64,000 nucleotides of DNA from an uncultured Collinsella sp. (GCA_900542275.1 UQMW01000006.1:22188-86187), one strand, 5' to 3'; counted from the stretch's first letter, positions 43,217 to 52,882 are shown. Program-made: numbers and translations. Notes: a model not told the origin generated them from the letters alone.

Positions 43217-44740
43217 ATGCCGTGCACAACGATTTTGGTTGGTAAGAACGCGAGCTACGACGGGTCGACCCTGGTCGCGCGTAACGAGGACTCGTCCAAC
43301 GGGGTGTTTGAGCCCAAGCGTATGCGCGTGGTGCATCCCGACGAGCAGCCGCGCGTCTACACGAGCGTCCTGAGTCACCTAACCGTTGAGCTGTCCGACA
43401 ATCCCATGCGCTACACGAGCGTCCCCGATGTTGTCCCGGGCCACGGCATCTGGGCCGAGGCCGGTTTCAACGAGCTCAATGTCGGCATGTCCGCAACCGA
43501 GACGCTCACCACCAACGAGCGCGTCCGCGGCGCCGACCCGCTTGTGGACTACCTGCCTGCCAAGGGCAACGAAGGCGAGGATGGATACGTTCCGGCGCAG
43601 CCCGGTGGCTTGGGCGAGGAGGACATGGTGACCCTGGTCCTGCCGTATGCCAAGTCCGCTCGCGACGGCGTTCGTATCCTGGGTGATCTGCTCGAGCGCT
43701 ACGGCACCTACGAGAACAACGGCATCGCCTTTAGCGACGTGGACGAGATCTGGTGGCTCGAGACCATCGGCGGCCACCACTGGATCGCCAAGCGCGTGCC
43801 CGATGACGCCTATGTGACCATGCCCAACCAGCTGGGTATCGACAGCTTTGACCTGGACGACGCTGAGGGCGCCCAGACCGACCACATGTGCTCCGCCGAC
43901 CTGCGCTCCTGGATGGCCGAGTGGCATCTGGACCTGACGCTGGGTGTCGAGGGCGACGGCCCGGCGACGGTATTCAACCCGCGCGAGGCCTTTGGCTCGC
44001 ACAGCGACAGCGACCACGTTTACAACACGCCGCGCGCCTGGTATATGCAGCGCTGCCTCAACCCCAGCGACGTGTGGGACGGCCCCGATGCCGACTACAC
44101 GCCCGAGAGCGATGACATCCCCTGGAGCCGCGTGCCCGAGCGCAAGGTGACCATCGAGGACATTAAGTACGTGCTTTCGAGCCACTACCAGGGCACGGAG
44201 TACGACTACTACGGCAGCAAGGGCACGCCCGCCACACGCGGCGCCTATCGCCCCATCGGCATCAACCGCAACAGCCAGCTCGCCGTGCTGCAGCTGCGTC
44301 CCTATGCGCAGCCGGCCTACCGCGCCGTGCAGTGGATGGCCTTTGGCTCCAACTCGTTTAACGCGCTGGTTCCGCTGTACGCCAACGTCGAGACCATGCC
44401 CGAATACTATGCCGACACGCAGGCTCGCGTGACGTCCGAAAATTTCTACTGGGCCAACCGCCTGATCGGAGCGCTGGCCGACGTCCGCTTCCATGAGTGC
44501 GGCCGCGCTGTGGAGGACTACCAGGAGAAGGTCGGCGGCATGGGCCACAAGCAGATTCACGACGTTGACGCTGTCGTAGCCGCGCTGCCCGAGGCCGAAG
44601 TGCCTGCCGAACTTGCACGCGCCAACGAGGCCTTTGCCGAGCGTGTTCGCGTGGAAACCGATGCTCTACTGGGCAAGGTGCTCTACACTACGAGCTGCGC
44701 CATGAAGAACTCTTTCGCGATGAACGACAACGTGAGGTAG
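43217..44740 (+). CDS. C69-family dipeptidase
   Basis: An Ntn-hydrolase peptidase of the PepD type that cleaves dipeptides. The protein starts M-P-C-T-T: removal of the first two residues exposes C3, the nucleophile. Also typical are DGSTLVARNEDSS near the N-terminus and WWLETIGGHHWIAKRVPDD in the middle. About 507 residues, normal for the family, with no signal peptide, so probably cytoplasmic. The ATG at 43217 is 6 bases after AAGGAGG; an earlier ATG at 43211 lies too close. A -10 TACACT lies at 43175-43180. Confidence 0.9.
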   Translation: MPCTTILVGKNASYDGSTLVARNEDSSNGVFEPKRMRVVHPDEQPRVYTSVLSHLTVELSDNPMRYTSVPDVVPGHGIWAEAGFNELNVGMSATETLTTNERVRGADPLVDYLPAKGNEGEDGYVPAQPGGLGEEDMVTLVLPYAKSARDGVRILGDLLERYGTYENNGIAFSDVDEIWWLETIGGHHWIAKRVPDDAYVTMPNQLGIDSFDLDDAEGAQTDHMCSADLRSWMAEWHLDLTLGVEGDGPATVFNPREAFGSHSDSDHVYNTPRAWYMQRCLNPSDVWDGPDADYTPESDDIPWSRVPERKVTIEDIKYVLSSHYQGTEYDYYGSKGTPATRGAYRPIGINRNSQLAVLQLRPYAQPAYRAVQWMAFGSNSFNALVPLYANVETMPEYYADTQARVTSENFYWANRLIGALADVRFHECGRAVEDYQEKVGGMGHKQIHDVDAVVAALPEAEVPAELARANEAFAERVRVETDALLGKVLYTTSCAMKNSFAMNDNVR

Positions 44741-44774
44741 GGATTTCCCGTCGATCGAATAGCGCTAAAACGCT

Positions 44775-44804
44775 TTGTCGCTTTCACTCGATCTTGGGTA
44801 CAAG
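44775..44804 (+). promoter_or_regulatory. Promoter of the phasin-like/UbiB-type operon
   Basis: TTGTCG and TACAAG have an 18-base spacer, ending 35 bases before the ATG. Confidence 0.4.
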
Positions 44805-44839
44805 AACGCCAATGCAGTTGTTTATGATTGGAGACAACC

Positions 44840-45256
44840 ATGGTTATGAAACTCGATCAGCTTGTTAACGGCGCCATCAACGTTGGCTTTGGCGCTGCCG
44901 CCGTTGCCGTCGAAGGCGGCAAAAAGGTCCTCGACGACCTTAATACCAAGGGCGAACAGGTTCGCAAGGACACCGCCACCCCCGATATCGCCCGCAGTGT
45001 GTCCGACATGTTTGAGCAGGCCGGTGGCACCATCTCCGACCTGACCGAGCGCCTGGGCATGCAGGGCGAGACTGCGGCACAGCGCGTGCTCGATGAGCTC
45101 ATCCTGGCTCGCGTCCGCGTTATGACCGCCCCCGAGCGCACGGCCTTTTTGGCCCATGTGCGCGACATCGTCGATTCGGTCGAGGATAACGTGACCTCGG
45201 TGCCCGTCGAGTCCGTTGAGCCCGACGATGCAGAGGACACCGAAGAGGCTGAGTAA
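44840..45256 (+). CDS. Phasin-like helical protein
   Basis: A 138-residue protein. A short hydrophobic start (GAINVGFGAAAVAVEGG) is followed by long amphipathic helices and an acidic tail (EPDDAEDTEEAE). The layout is that of phasin/PhaF-like or apolipophorin-like proteins encoded just before UbiB-type kinases in other bacteria. TTGGAGAC precedes the ATG at 44840. The stop is 8 bases before the kinase gene, so they are co-transcribed and may act together. No PHA synthesis gene is visible. Confidence 0.6.
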   Translation: MVMKLDQLVNGAINVGFGAAAVAVEGGKKVLDDLNTKGEQVRKDTATPDIARSVSDMFEQAGGTISDLTERLGMQGETAAQRVLDELILARVRVMTAPERTAFLAHVRDIVDSVEDNVTSVPVESVEPDDAEDTEEAE

Positions 45257-45264
45257 CAGCGCAG

Positions 45265-47028
45265 ATGGCAGATTCCACCACCGATTACAACAATCTAGAT
45301 CCCTTGGGTGACGAGGCGGCGGTTGTCGATGAGGTCGATGCTGCCGTCTCGGGCGCTCGCAAGAAGCCGCGTGCTGTCGATATGGTCCCCGAAGAGCCCG
45401 ACGCAATGGCGCCGGACGAGGAATACCAGCTCACGCCGGCAGGTCGTCGTGAGCGCATTGGGCAGATCGTTCGCCTGATCAAAAAGTACCGCGTATGGGA
45501 TAACCTCACGCCGGTGCGTCTGCGTCGTCTGCTCGAAGAGCTCGGCCCCATGTTCGTCAAGATGGGGCAGATTCTGGCTAACCGCTCCGAGATCTTGCCG
45601 CAGCGGTTTTGCGACGAGCTGCGTCGCCTGCGCTCCGACGTAGAGCCGGTGCCGTATGAGGTAGTGCTCCGCTGTCTGGAAGAGGAGTACGGCCAGCGCC
45701 TGGGGCAGATGTTCGACGCGATCGACCCCAACCCGCTCGGCAGCGCGTCGCTCGCGCAGGTGCACCGCGCCCGCCTGGTGACCGGCGAGGACGTGGCCGT
45801 TAAGGTGCAGCGCCCCGGCGCGCAGCAGGTGATGGCGCAGGACATCGACATCATTCGCTCGGTGGTGCGTATCGTTTCCAAGTTCGTCAACACCGATCAA
45901 TTCGTTGACCTGCACGGCGTAGTCGAGGAGTTGTGGACCTCGTTTCGCGAGGAGACCAACTTTTTGGCCGAGGCCAAAAACCTCAACGACTTCTACGAGT
46001 TCCATAAGAGCGTTCATGGCGTGACGTGCCCTAAATCCTATCTGGACTTGTGCACCGAGCACGTGGTGGTTATGGACTACGTCGACGGCATTTCGATCGC
46101 CGATCCTGAACGCTTGGTGGCCGCGGGCTATGACTTGGAAATGATCGGTGCCGCGATTGTCGAGGACTACTCGACGCAGGTGCTCGACGACGGCTTTTTC
46201 CATGCCGACCCGCATGCGGGAAACATTATTCTCAAGGACGGCATCGTTTACTTTATCGACTTGGGCATGGTCGGACGCATGTCGAGTCACGATCGCGGTA
46301 TCGTCAAGGACATGATTTTCGCCGTGGCTGAGGGTGACGTGCCCAAGCTCAAGGATTCGCTCATGCGCTTCGCCGTGACGCGTGGCGACTCGGCTGAGCT
46401 CGATCATTCGGCCTTTTTGTCCGATCTTGACTTTATCGTGGCTGACTTTGCGGGCCTTGACCTTAAGGACCTAGATATCGGCGAGTTTTTGACCTCGCTG
46501 TTAAACCTCGCGCGTAAGAATGACGTTGAGCTGCCGAGCGTGGTGACGATGTTCGCGCGCGGCATGGTGACGCTCGAGGGTTTGCTGACCGAGTACATGC
46601 CCAACGTCAACATGATCCAGATCATCCAAACCCACATTAAAAACGAGAAAAGCACCTATGCGCGCGTGCGCGACATGGGGCGCGATCTTGCCGCGAGCAG
46701 CTATCGCGCGGCAAAAGGCTCGCTCGAGGCGGCCGAGTATTTGGGCTTGGCTTCGCGTATGCTCACGCGCGGCCAGCTTAAGGTGAACACGCAGATCATG
46801 AGCAGCGATAAGACGCTGCGACAGCTGGGCGGAATTATCGACCGCATGTCGATGGCTATCGTGATCGCCGGTCTGTTTATCGGTTCGTCGGTGGTGTACT
46901 ACGCGCGCATCGAGCCGGTTGTCCTCGGCATTCCGGTCATCGGCTTCTTTGGCTACGTGAGCGCGCTGGTGCTGGCGCTTATGCTGGGTCGCAATATCTG
47001 GCTCAACAGCCACGGCGGCAAGCACTAG
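45265..47028 (+). CDS. ABC1/UbiB-family protein kinase-like ATPase
   Basis: An atypical kinase of 587 residues. The signature KxGQ motif is in VKMGQILANRSEILPQ, the Ala-rich loop is LGSASLAQVH, the ATP lysine is in VAVKVQRPG, the catalytic segment is HADPHAGNI, and the metal-binding Asp is in IDLGMVG. Two membrane helices at the C-terminus (about 530-580) anchor it. The acidic N-terminal 50 residues are a lineage-specific extension. UbiB proteins help make or move quinone or other isoprenoid lipids. The substrate in a probable anaerobe is unclear. Confidence 0.9.
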   Translation: MADSTTDYNNLDPLGDEAAVVDEVDAAVSGARKKPRAVDMVPEEPDAMAPDEEYQLTPAGRRERIGQIVRLIKKYRVWDNLTPVRLRRLLEELGPMFVKMGQILANRSEILPQRFCDELRRLRSDVEPVPYEVVLRCLEEEYGQRLGQMFDAIDPNPLGSASLAQVHRARLVTGEDVAVKVQRPGAQQVMAQDIDIIRSVVRIVSKFVNTDQFVDLHGVVEELWTSFREETNFLAEAKNLNDFYEFHKSVHGVTCPKSYLDLCTEHVVVMDYVDGISIADPERLVAAGYDLEMIGAAIVEDYSTQVLDDGFFHADPHAGNIILKDGIVYFIDLGMVGRMSSHDRGIVKDMIFAVAEGDVPKLKDSLMRFAVTRGDSAELDHSAFLSDLDFIVADFAGLDLKDLDIGEFLTSLLNLARKNDVELPSVVTMFARGMVTLEGLLTEYMPNVNMIQIIQTHIKNEKSTYARVRDMGRDLAASSYRAAKGSLEAAEYLGLASRMLTRGQLKVNTQIMSSDKTLRQLGGIIDRMSMAIVIAGLFIGSSVVYYARIEPVVLGIPVIGFFGYVSALVLALMLGRNIWLNSHGGKH

Positions 47029-47079
47029 AGGCTGCGGCCGTCACCGCATTCTCCTATCGCAAACAATAGCTTTTACCTT

Positions 47080-47107
47080 GGGCTTCGCCTGCGTGCGAGG
47101 CCCTTTT
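47080..47107 (+). terminator. Terminator after the UbiB-type gene
   Basis: A 9-pair stem (47080-47088 with 47095-47103, one G-T) is followed by TTTT, directly upstream of the riboswitch. Confidence 0.75.
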
Positions 47108-47135
47108 GCGTGATACCATACTGACGGTAATAATC

Positions 47136-47312
47136 GATGGCCTAGATGGTGGTGCGGAGACGCACGAATGCGCGGTTTTCCTGCGCGTTTGGGAGAATCG
47201 GGGTGCAAGTCCCCGGCTGTACCAGTAACCGTAATTCCTCTTGGCTCGGGATGTTCGCGTCGCAGATCGGACGGCGCCCCTGAGCCGTTAAGGTTAAGTC
47301 GGATCGCATCCC
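47136..47312 (+). promoter_or_regulatory. Cobalamin (AdoCbl) riboswitch
   Basis: The core GGGAGAATCGGGGTGCAAG, followed by a CCCCGGCTGTACC and CAGTAACCGTAA segment (47191-47233), fits the cobalamin aptamer consensus. A GGCTC/GAGCC stem and the B12-box-like AAGTCGGATCGCATCC (47296-47311) follow at the expected distance. It controls the DUF4430 surface-protein operon. A small stem GGGA/TCCC near the start codon region suggests translational control. No terminator is seen between aptamer and gene. Confidence 0.8.
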
Positions 47313-47378
47313 ATCTTGCATGCGGCTGCGGCGTATGCTGCCGGTGTGCATAGGGCTCTGGAGGGAAGAGAGATCCCG

Positions 47379-50300
47379 ATGGGGGAACTCGAGCGCAACA
47401 TGCGCGATGACGTGGGGCAGCCTCAAGGCAACGCTTCAAGTACAGACAATGGGGGACAAATGGATATGTTTGAGGACGAGCGCGAGCGCGCCTCGTTGCA
47501 TCGCCGTGGCGCGATTGCACGCGGTGTAGCCAAGCGCGGCCTGGTGGCATTCCTGGCCTTCGCGATGGCCTTTGGCACCACGCCGGCTCAGCTGTGGGCC
47601 GAGGGCGCCGAGGGTATTGCCGAGGCCGTGACGCAGGCTGCAACGGGCGAGGACGCAGCGCTTGCGGGCGGTACCGCTGAGCAGAGCGGCGCCGAGGTTT
47701 CGGATTCCGAGGGCGCGCCTGCGGCTAGTGCCGCCACAACAGAGGCAGCAACTGGCGACGAAGGCTCGGCGACGGGGGAGAGCCCTGCCACGAGCGAGCA
47801 GTCTTCGACGGCGCCCACTGGCCAAGCAGGATCTGCCGCCGCGGCTGCCGTCCAGACAGAGAACCCGACAGAAACCGGCGATGTCGCCAAGAAGCAAGTC
47901 GAGGTCTCGTTCTCGATTATCGGCACCGATGCCGACGGCAAGGCTCAGACCTGGGTGGCACCTACGCAGCTTAAGCTCGACGAGGGCTCGACGGCTGCGG
48001 ACGCCTTCGTTAAGCTGCAGCAGAAGGTGGGCTTCAAGGCGAAATACGATCCGAACACGGCATACGGTTTCTACCTCGAAAGCATCACGTCCCCGAGCGA
48101 TGGCCGCACGCTTGCCTTCGATCCGGCGACTTATGCCTACTGGCAGCTGTTTGTCGACGGCGCGTCTTCCTCGGTTGGCGCGAGCGGCGTCAAGCTCACC
48201 CAGGGGCAGAAGATTGAGTTTGCCTACACGGCTGGTAGCTCGTCCCCTGTCGTTAAGGACCAGGTTGCCGCAAATGTGACCGTCATTGGTCGCGATGCCC
48301 AGGGCAAGACTCAGACTTGGGTCGATAACGCGCAGTATGTGGTGACGTCCGGCTCGAACGCACTTGACCTTACAAAGGTCGCGCTTGAGGCGAATGACAT
48401 CGATGCCGTTGTTGCGGGCTCCTTCATTCTGAGCCTTAAGTACAACGGTGTTGAGCTGGGTACGCCCCAAGATTATTCGACCTATTGGCAGCTGTTCATC
48501 AACGGCAAATCGAGCGACTACACGGCGGACAATGTCACCATCCATGCCGGCGATACCGTCACGTGGTTCTACAGTGGCTGGGGCGACCAGCTGCCGTCCG
48601 ATTCCGTCCATGCTTCCGTTCAGGTCCTCGGTAAGGACAAGGACGGCAAGCAGCAGGTGTGGGCCTCGACGGGCCAGACGAGTCTCAAGGCGGGCTCTAC
48701 TGCCAAGGATCTCCTTGAGCAGACTGGTCTTGATCTCGTTACTAGTGAAGAGTCTTGGGGCTGGTGCCTCAGCGGCATTAAATCGCCGCTCGACGGTAAG
48801 ACCTATAAGTATGATCCTGCGACCAAAAGTTATTGGCAGTTCTATGTAAATGGCAAGTTCGCCCAGGTCGGGGCTGGCAACTACGAGCTCCAAGAGGGCG
48901 ATGCCGTCACCTTTATGTATGGTGCTGACGCCGATGTCCTTCCTGGCCAGGTTCTTGGGTCTATCGATGTTATCGGCCCCGATGTCAACGGGAACGATAC
49001 GCGTTGGGGCACGGCAAGCAATGTTTCTCTGCCCGAAGGCTCTACGGCTCAGGACCTTATCGAAGCGGTTCTGAAGGCTCAGTCTATCGATTACAAGGCC
49101 TCTCAGGGCGGCGCTTACTGGTTCCTGAATTCCATTACTTCGCCGTTCGATCACAAGCCGTATGGCTGGGATGGTGCGACCAAGAAATATTGGCGTCTGT
49201 TTATCAACGGAGAGCCCTCATCTCTCTGCGCCAACCAGGTCACGCTCAAGAGCGGCGACAAGGCTACGTTTGCCTACACCACCGATAAATCGCTCATGCC
49301 CGATCCCGACAAGATTGTCGTGGACCCGAGTGCGACGACTCCTGATTGGGATGCCGAGTGGGCCGGCTACGGTAACAGCGGCAACGGTACGTCCGTTACG
49401 GACGCCAAGACGCCTGCGCAGGCCGCCGGTCTTAAGTGGGCCTTCGATTGGAAGGCCGAGTCTGGTCAGCAGTATGCCAACTGCAGCGAGCCTGTCATTG
49501 CTAACGGTTTTGTGTACATCGCGACCGAGAACGAGCTCATTAAGATCGATTCGTCCACGGGCAAAAAGGTTGCCTCTGCGCCGCTTGCCTCCAAGGTGAG
49601 CTATACCTCTCGTCCGATCTATACCAATGGCCTTATCATCGTTCCGCTCAACGGCGGTGCGGTCCAGGCGATTACTGCTGACAAGCTGATCTGCAAGTGG
49701 CTAACGCCTGGTTTGACGGACTTGACGCAGAGCTCCTGCACCGTCGTTTCGGACGGCGAGTACGTCTATGTAGGCTCGGTCGATATTTCGTATGACGAGA
49801 ATTACAACGCGACCTACGGCAACGGCTCCTTTGCGCGCATTAAGATTGCCACGGGCGAAGTTTCTTGGCAGAACATCGACCCTGCCGAGGGCTATTACTG
49901 GACTGGTGCGGCTTTGACGGATAAGTATGCCATCGTTCCTACGAGCGCGGGCACGCTTAAGTGCATTGATAAGACGACGGGCGATGTCGTTTCGACCATG
50001 AAGCTCGGCGCTGTCGCAAATGCCGATTGCATTGCCGATCCGTCCAATGGTTCGACCTTCTATCAGATGACGCACGACGGAATGCTCCATGTGATTTCGC
50101 TTTCGGCAAAGGGCGTGCTGAGTGAACAGAAGACGGTTGATCTGGGCCTTACGAATAATCTGAGCGCCCCTGCGGTGTCTGGTGACAATCTGATTGTCGG
50201 CGGACAGACGGCTACTGGCTCTGCTCTGGTTCTCTATAACCTGAAGACGGGTAAGACCACGATGGTCGCTGCTGCCGACGGCAAGGCGCTGCCGGCTGGC

Positions 50301-51245
50301 CTCAACGGTATTGCTGCTACTCCGCTGGTGAGTGTTCAGGGCGGCAAGACCTATGTGTACTTCACCGTTAACAGCGCGGATAGCAAGGATTACGTCAGCT
50401 ACTCTGCTGGTGGTGGCGTGTATCGCTATACGCTCGGCGACGCAGAGGCGACGCAGATTTATGATGCGGCTGGCCATTACCAATACTGTGACTCTCCGGT
50501 CATTGCCGATGCTTCTGGCAACCTCTACTACATCAATGATTCGGGCACGCTGTTCAAGCTCGGGGCTGTTGAGTCTTGGACGGTTGCCTTTAATTCCAAC
50601 GGCGGGTCTGCTTGCGACACTAAGTTTGTGGCTACGGCCGACGGCAAGCTGGTCAAGCCGGCCGATCCGACGCGCGATGGCTACACTTTCGGCGGTTGGT
50701 TCACCGATGAGACTTGCGCGCAGGCGTATGACTTCAGTATGCCGGTGACGGCCGATCTGACGCTGTATGCCAAGTGGACCAAGAATGCCACCAACCCTGG
50801 CGGCAATGGCGGTTCTGGCACTAATGGTGGCAACGGTGGCGCTGGCAACGGTTCCGGTGCTGGCACGGGCACGGGTTCCGGCTCCGGCACGAAGGGCCAG
50901 CAGGCCGGCGGCGCTATCGCCCCGGGTCATAAGCCGACGACCAAGACGACGGTGTCGACCAAGACCGAGACCAAGGACAACAAGTCCGACAAGAAGGACA
51001 CCGATAAGTCCGATAAGAAGGACGAGAAGAAGTCTGACAAGAAGTCTGACAAGAAGGACAACAAGTCCGACAAGAAGTCCGATTCCAAGTCCGATACGGG
51101 TGCTGCTTCCACGACCACTGCTAAGAAGTCCTCTAGTGCCTCCGAGCAGGAGACTGGCACCAACCCGCTCGCCATTGTTGGCGTTGCCGCCGGCGTCATC
51201 GGTCTCGCCATCGTTGGCGTGTTCGTGTTCACCAAACGTCGGTAG
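47379..51245 (+). CDS. Large surface protein with four DUF4430 domains, beta-propeller and membrane anchor
   Basis: About 1288 residues. A long basic signal region (RRGAIARGVAKRGLVAFLAF) precedes a Ser/Thr/Glu linker. Four tandem DUF4430 (transcobalamin-like) domains follow, each ending in a YWQLFVDG-type strand: YWQLFVDG, YWQLFINGK, YWQFYVNGK and YWRLFINGE. Next is a PQQ-type beta-propeller of about 420 residues, one Listeria-Bacteroides repeat (FNSNGGSAC...GYTFGGWFTD) and a Gly-rich then Lys/Ser/Asp repeat (KSDKKD). A C-terminal helix (PLAIVGVAAGVIGLAIVGV) and TKRR anchor it; no LPxTG is seen. Control by the riboswitch suggests B12 capture. The start is uncertain: 47379 is preferred, 47461 possible. 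Confidence 0.8.
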   Translation: MGELERNMRDDVGQPQGNASSTDNGGQMDMFEDERERASLHRRGAIARGVAKRGLVAFLAFAMAFGTTPAQLWAEGAEGIAEAVTQAATGEDAALAGGTAEQSGAEVSDSEGAPAASAATTEAATGDEGSATGESPATSEQSSTAPTGQAGSAAAAAVQTENPTETGDVAKKQVEVSFSIIGTDADGKAQTWVAPTQLKLDEGSTAADAFVKLQQKVGFKAKYDPNTAYGFYLESITSPSDGRTLAFDPATYAYWQLFVDGASSSVGASGVKLTQGQKIEFAYTAGSSSPVVKDQVAANVTVIGRDAQGKTQTWVDNAQYVVTSGSNALDLTKVALEANDIDAVVAGSFILSLKYNGVELGTPQDYSTYWQLFINGKSSDYTADNVTIHAGDTVTWFYSGWGDQLPSDSVHASVQVLGKDKDGKQQVWASTGQTSLKAGSTAKDLLEQTGLDLVTSEESWGWCLSGIKSPLDGKTYKYDPATKSYWQFYVNGKFAQVGAGNYELQEGDAVTFMYGADADVLPGQVLGSIDVIGPDVNGNDTRWGTASNVSLPEGSTAQDLIEAVLKAQSIDYKASQGGAYWFLNSITSPFDHKPYGWDGATKKYWRLFINGEPSSLCANQVTLKSGDKATFAYTTDKSLMPDPDKIVVDPSATTPDWDAEWAGYGNSGNGTSVTDAKTPAQAAGLKWAFDWKAESGQQYANCSEPVIANGFVYIATENELIKIDSSTGKKVASAPLASKVSYTSRPIYTNGLIIVPLNGGAVQAITADKLICKWLTPGLTDLTQSSCTVVSDGEYVYVGSVDISYDENYNATYGNGSFARIKIATGEVSWQNIDPAEGYYWTGAALTDKYAIVPTSAGTLKCIDKTTGDVVSTMKLGAVANADCIADPSNGSTFYQMTHDGMLHVISLSAKGVLSEQKTVDLGLTNNLSAPAVSGDNLIVGGQTATGSALVLYNLKTGKTTMVAAADGKALPAGLNGIAATPLVSVQGGKTYVYFTVNSADSKDYVSYSAGGGVYRYTLGDAEATQIYDAAGHYQYCDSPVIADASGNLYYINDSGTLFKLGAVESWTVAFNSNGGSACDTKFVATADGKLVKPADPTRDGYTFGGWFTDETCAQAYDFSMPVTADLTLYAKWTKNATNPGGNGGSGTNGGNGGAGNGSGAGTGTGSGSGTKGQQAGGAIAPGHKPTTKTTVSTKTETKDNKSDKKDTDKSDKKDEKKSDKKSDKKDNKSDKKSDSKSDTGAASTTTAKKSSSASEQETGTNPLAIVGVAAGVIGLAIVGVFVFTKRR

Positions 51246-52163
51246 GTGAGGGCTGTGTCCAATAAATCCAAGGACGCTGACCCCAAGCAACCAGATTCCT
51301 CGTTCATTCAGTTCGACGATGCAAAGCAACAGGGCGCCGCTTCGGCGGCGTCCGCCCCTCGTCGCAAGACGCTCCTCGGCGTCCTGACTGCCGCGTGCAC
51401 CATTCTGATCGTCGTCTCGCTGGGTTTCGTCCATCCTTCCGAGAGCGGTGCCTGGTCCATCGACTGGATCATTCAGACCGTGACGGGGGAGAGCGTCGTA
51501 ACCAAGGACACCAAGGTGTCTGGCTCGACTACGACTTCGGGCGAGGCCAGTTCCAAGGATTCTAAGTCATCGAATGACGCAAAAGACGAGTCCAAGCATT
51601 CTGATGAGTCCAAGTCCAAGGACGATTCCGAGTCTTCAAACAAGGAATCGGACAAGAACTCGGATAGCAAGAAGTCCGAGGACCAGGACGGCAAGAAGTC
51701 TGGCGACAAATCCGCTGCCCAAAATACGGGAGCCGGTGATACTTCCAATGCGTCTGGCGGTGCTTCTTCGGGCGGTGGCCAGTCGTCTGATGGCGCCTCA
51801 TCCTCTAATGGTGGAAACGCCTCCTCGGGCAGCCAGAGCGGCTCGCAGGAGTCCAGCTACGTAACAGTGACGGTTTCGGTTACATCGAGCGCTGTGGGCA
51901 ATCCTGTGTCTTCTGGTGGCACCTTTACCTTTAACGAAGGCGCTACCGTCTACGATGCCCTGTGCGCGCTGGGCCTTTCTGTCAACGCACATGGCTCGTC
52001 GTACGGCACGTATGTTTCTGCGATTGGTGGTTTGGCCGAGAAACAGTACGGCGGCACGAGCGGCTGGATGTACTCCGTCAACGGCACAACGCCTATGACG
52101 GCCTGCAGCAACTACGTTCTCTCCAACGGCGACAACGTGGTCTGGTATTACGTTACAGGCTAG
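51246..52163 (+). CDS. Membrane-anchored DUF4430 protein
   Basis: A 305-residue protein. A cytoplasmic N-terminus is followed by one membrane helix (about 44-62, LGVLTAACTILIVVSLGFV), a long Ser/Lys/Asp/Gly spacer of about 120 residues, and one DUF4430 domain at the C-terminus (ATVYDALCALGL...GWMYSVNGTTP...DNVVWYYVTG). It is thus held on the membrane with the domain facing out. The gene begins 1 base after the stop of the larger protein; GTG at 51246 or 51255 may be the start. It shares the riboswitch and ends in a strong terminator. Likely a partner in passing B12 inward. Confidence 0.78.
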   Translation: MRAVSNKSKDADPKQPDSSFIQFDDAKQQGAASAASAPRRKTLLGVLTAACTILIVVSLGFVHPSESGAWSIDWIIQTVTGESVVTKDTKVSGSTTTSGEASSKDSKSSNDAKDESKHSDESKSKDDSESSNKESDKNSDSKKSEDQDGKKSGDKSAAQNTGAGDTSNASGGASSGGGQSSDGASSSNGGNASSGSQSGSQESSYVTVTVSVTSSAVGNPVSSGGTFTFNEGATVYDALCALGLSVNAHGSSYGTYVSAIGGLAEKQYGGTSGWMYSVNGTTPMTACSNYVLSNGDNVVWYYVTG

Positions 52164-52185
52164 AGGCTTCGACATAGCGCGCCAG

Positions 52186-52223
52186 ACGGGCGGTTCCGAC
52201 AGACATCCGGGCCGCCCGTTTTT
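52186..52223 (+). terminator. Terminator of the B12-riboswitch operon
   Basis: An 8-pair GC stem (52186-52193 with 52212-52219) is followed by TTTTT. Confidence 0.85.
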
Positions 52224-52262
52224 CATGCGAATGGGATTGGGTCGCCGGGTCTCTCGGCAAAC

Positions 52263-52296
52263 AAAAAACCGGTTGGAATGGGAATTCCAACCGGTT
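52263..52296 (-). terminator. Terminator of the GtrA-family gene 1
   Basis: A perfect 13-base stem (52267-52279 with 52284-52296) is followed on the minus strand by TTTTTTG. Confidence 0.9.
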
Positions 52297-52322
52297 ATAC
52301 ATTCAAGCAAATAGCGAATCGA

Positions 52323-52730
52323 CTACGACCGTGCGCCCTCGAGGAAGAAGCGGCGGCTGAAGTAGTTGTACCAGGTGACGAGGAACGTGGCGATGGCCTT
52401 CATGGCCTGGTAGCCGATGCTCAAAAACGTGACGCCCACAAACATGTACAGGTCGTTGAGGCCCAGGCCGATCACCGACAGGATGGTGAAGATCGTGAAC
52501 TCGCGCTTGCGGCTCATGCCCTCGCGATGGTCGAACACGTACTTCATGCTGAGCCAGTAGTTGACCACGACGGACGTGGTAAACGAGACCGTGGTGCTCA
52601 TCAAAAAGTCGAGGTGAAACAGCTCGACGAGCGCAATGAGCATACCCCAGTCGATGCCAAAGGAGATAAGACCCACGACAGCGAACTTGAGGAACTGCTT
52701 GGTATGAGGTTGTGCCAGTGCCTTGCGCAC
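52323..52730 (-). CDS. GtrA-family membrane protein 1
   Basis: A 135-residue protein with four membrane helices and the GtrA pattern FLKFAVVGLISFGIDWG...NYWLSMKYVFDHREG...SRRFFLEG. GtrA proteins move polyprenyl-linked sugars across the membrane for cell-surface glycan synthesis. It starts with GTG; GGATGTGA upstream is a near-consensus ribosome site. It is a close paralogue of the next gene upstream. No glycosyltransferase is adjacent. Confidence 0.85.
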   Translation of the reverse strand: MRKALAQPHTKQFLKFAVVGLISFGIDWGMLIALVELFHLDFLMSTTVSFTTSVVVNYWLSMKYVFDHREGMSRKREFTIFTILSVIGLGLNDLYMFVGVTFLSIGYQAMKAIATFLVTWYNYFSRRFFLEGARS

Positions 52731-52882
52731 GTAATCACATCCAATGCGTTGATGAATCGAGCAGAGGATACTTTAGAGCTTTTGCAAGGGAAACGTAAGG
52801 TCCTTGCCAAGAACTATACGAACTCGCCAAATTTTCAAGAGCTAATCCGCAAACGTTGAAAATTTGCCCGTATACGAGCAAA

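Noticed and set aside
50940..51085. Short direct repeats, possible CRISPR
   Set aside because: They encode in-frame KSDKKD repeats of a surface-protein linker; no spacers.
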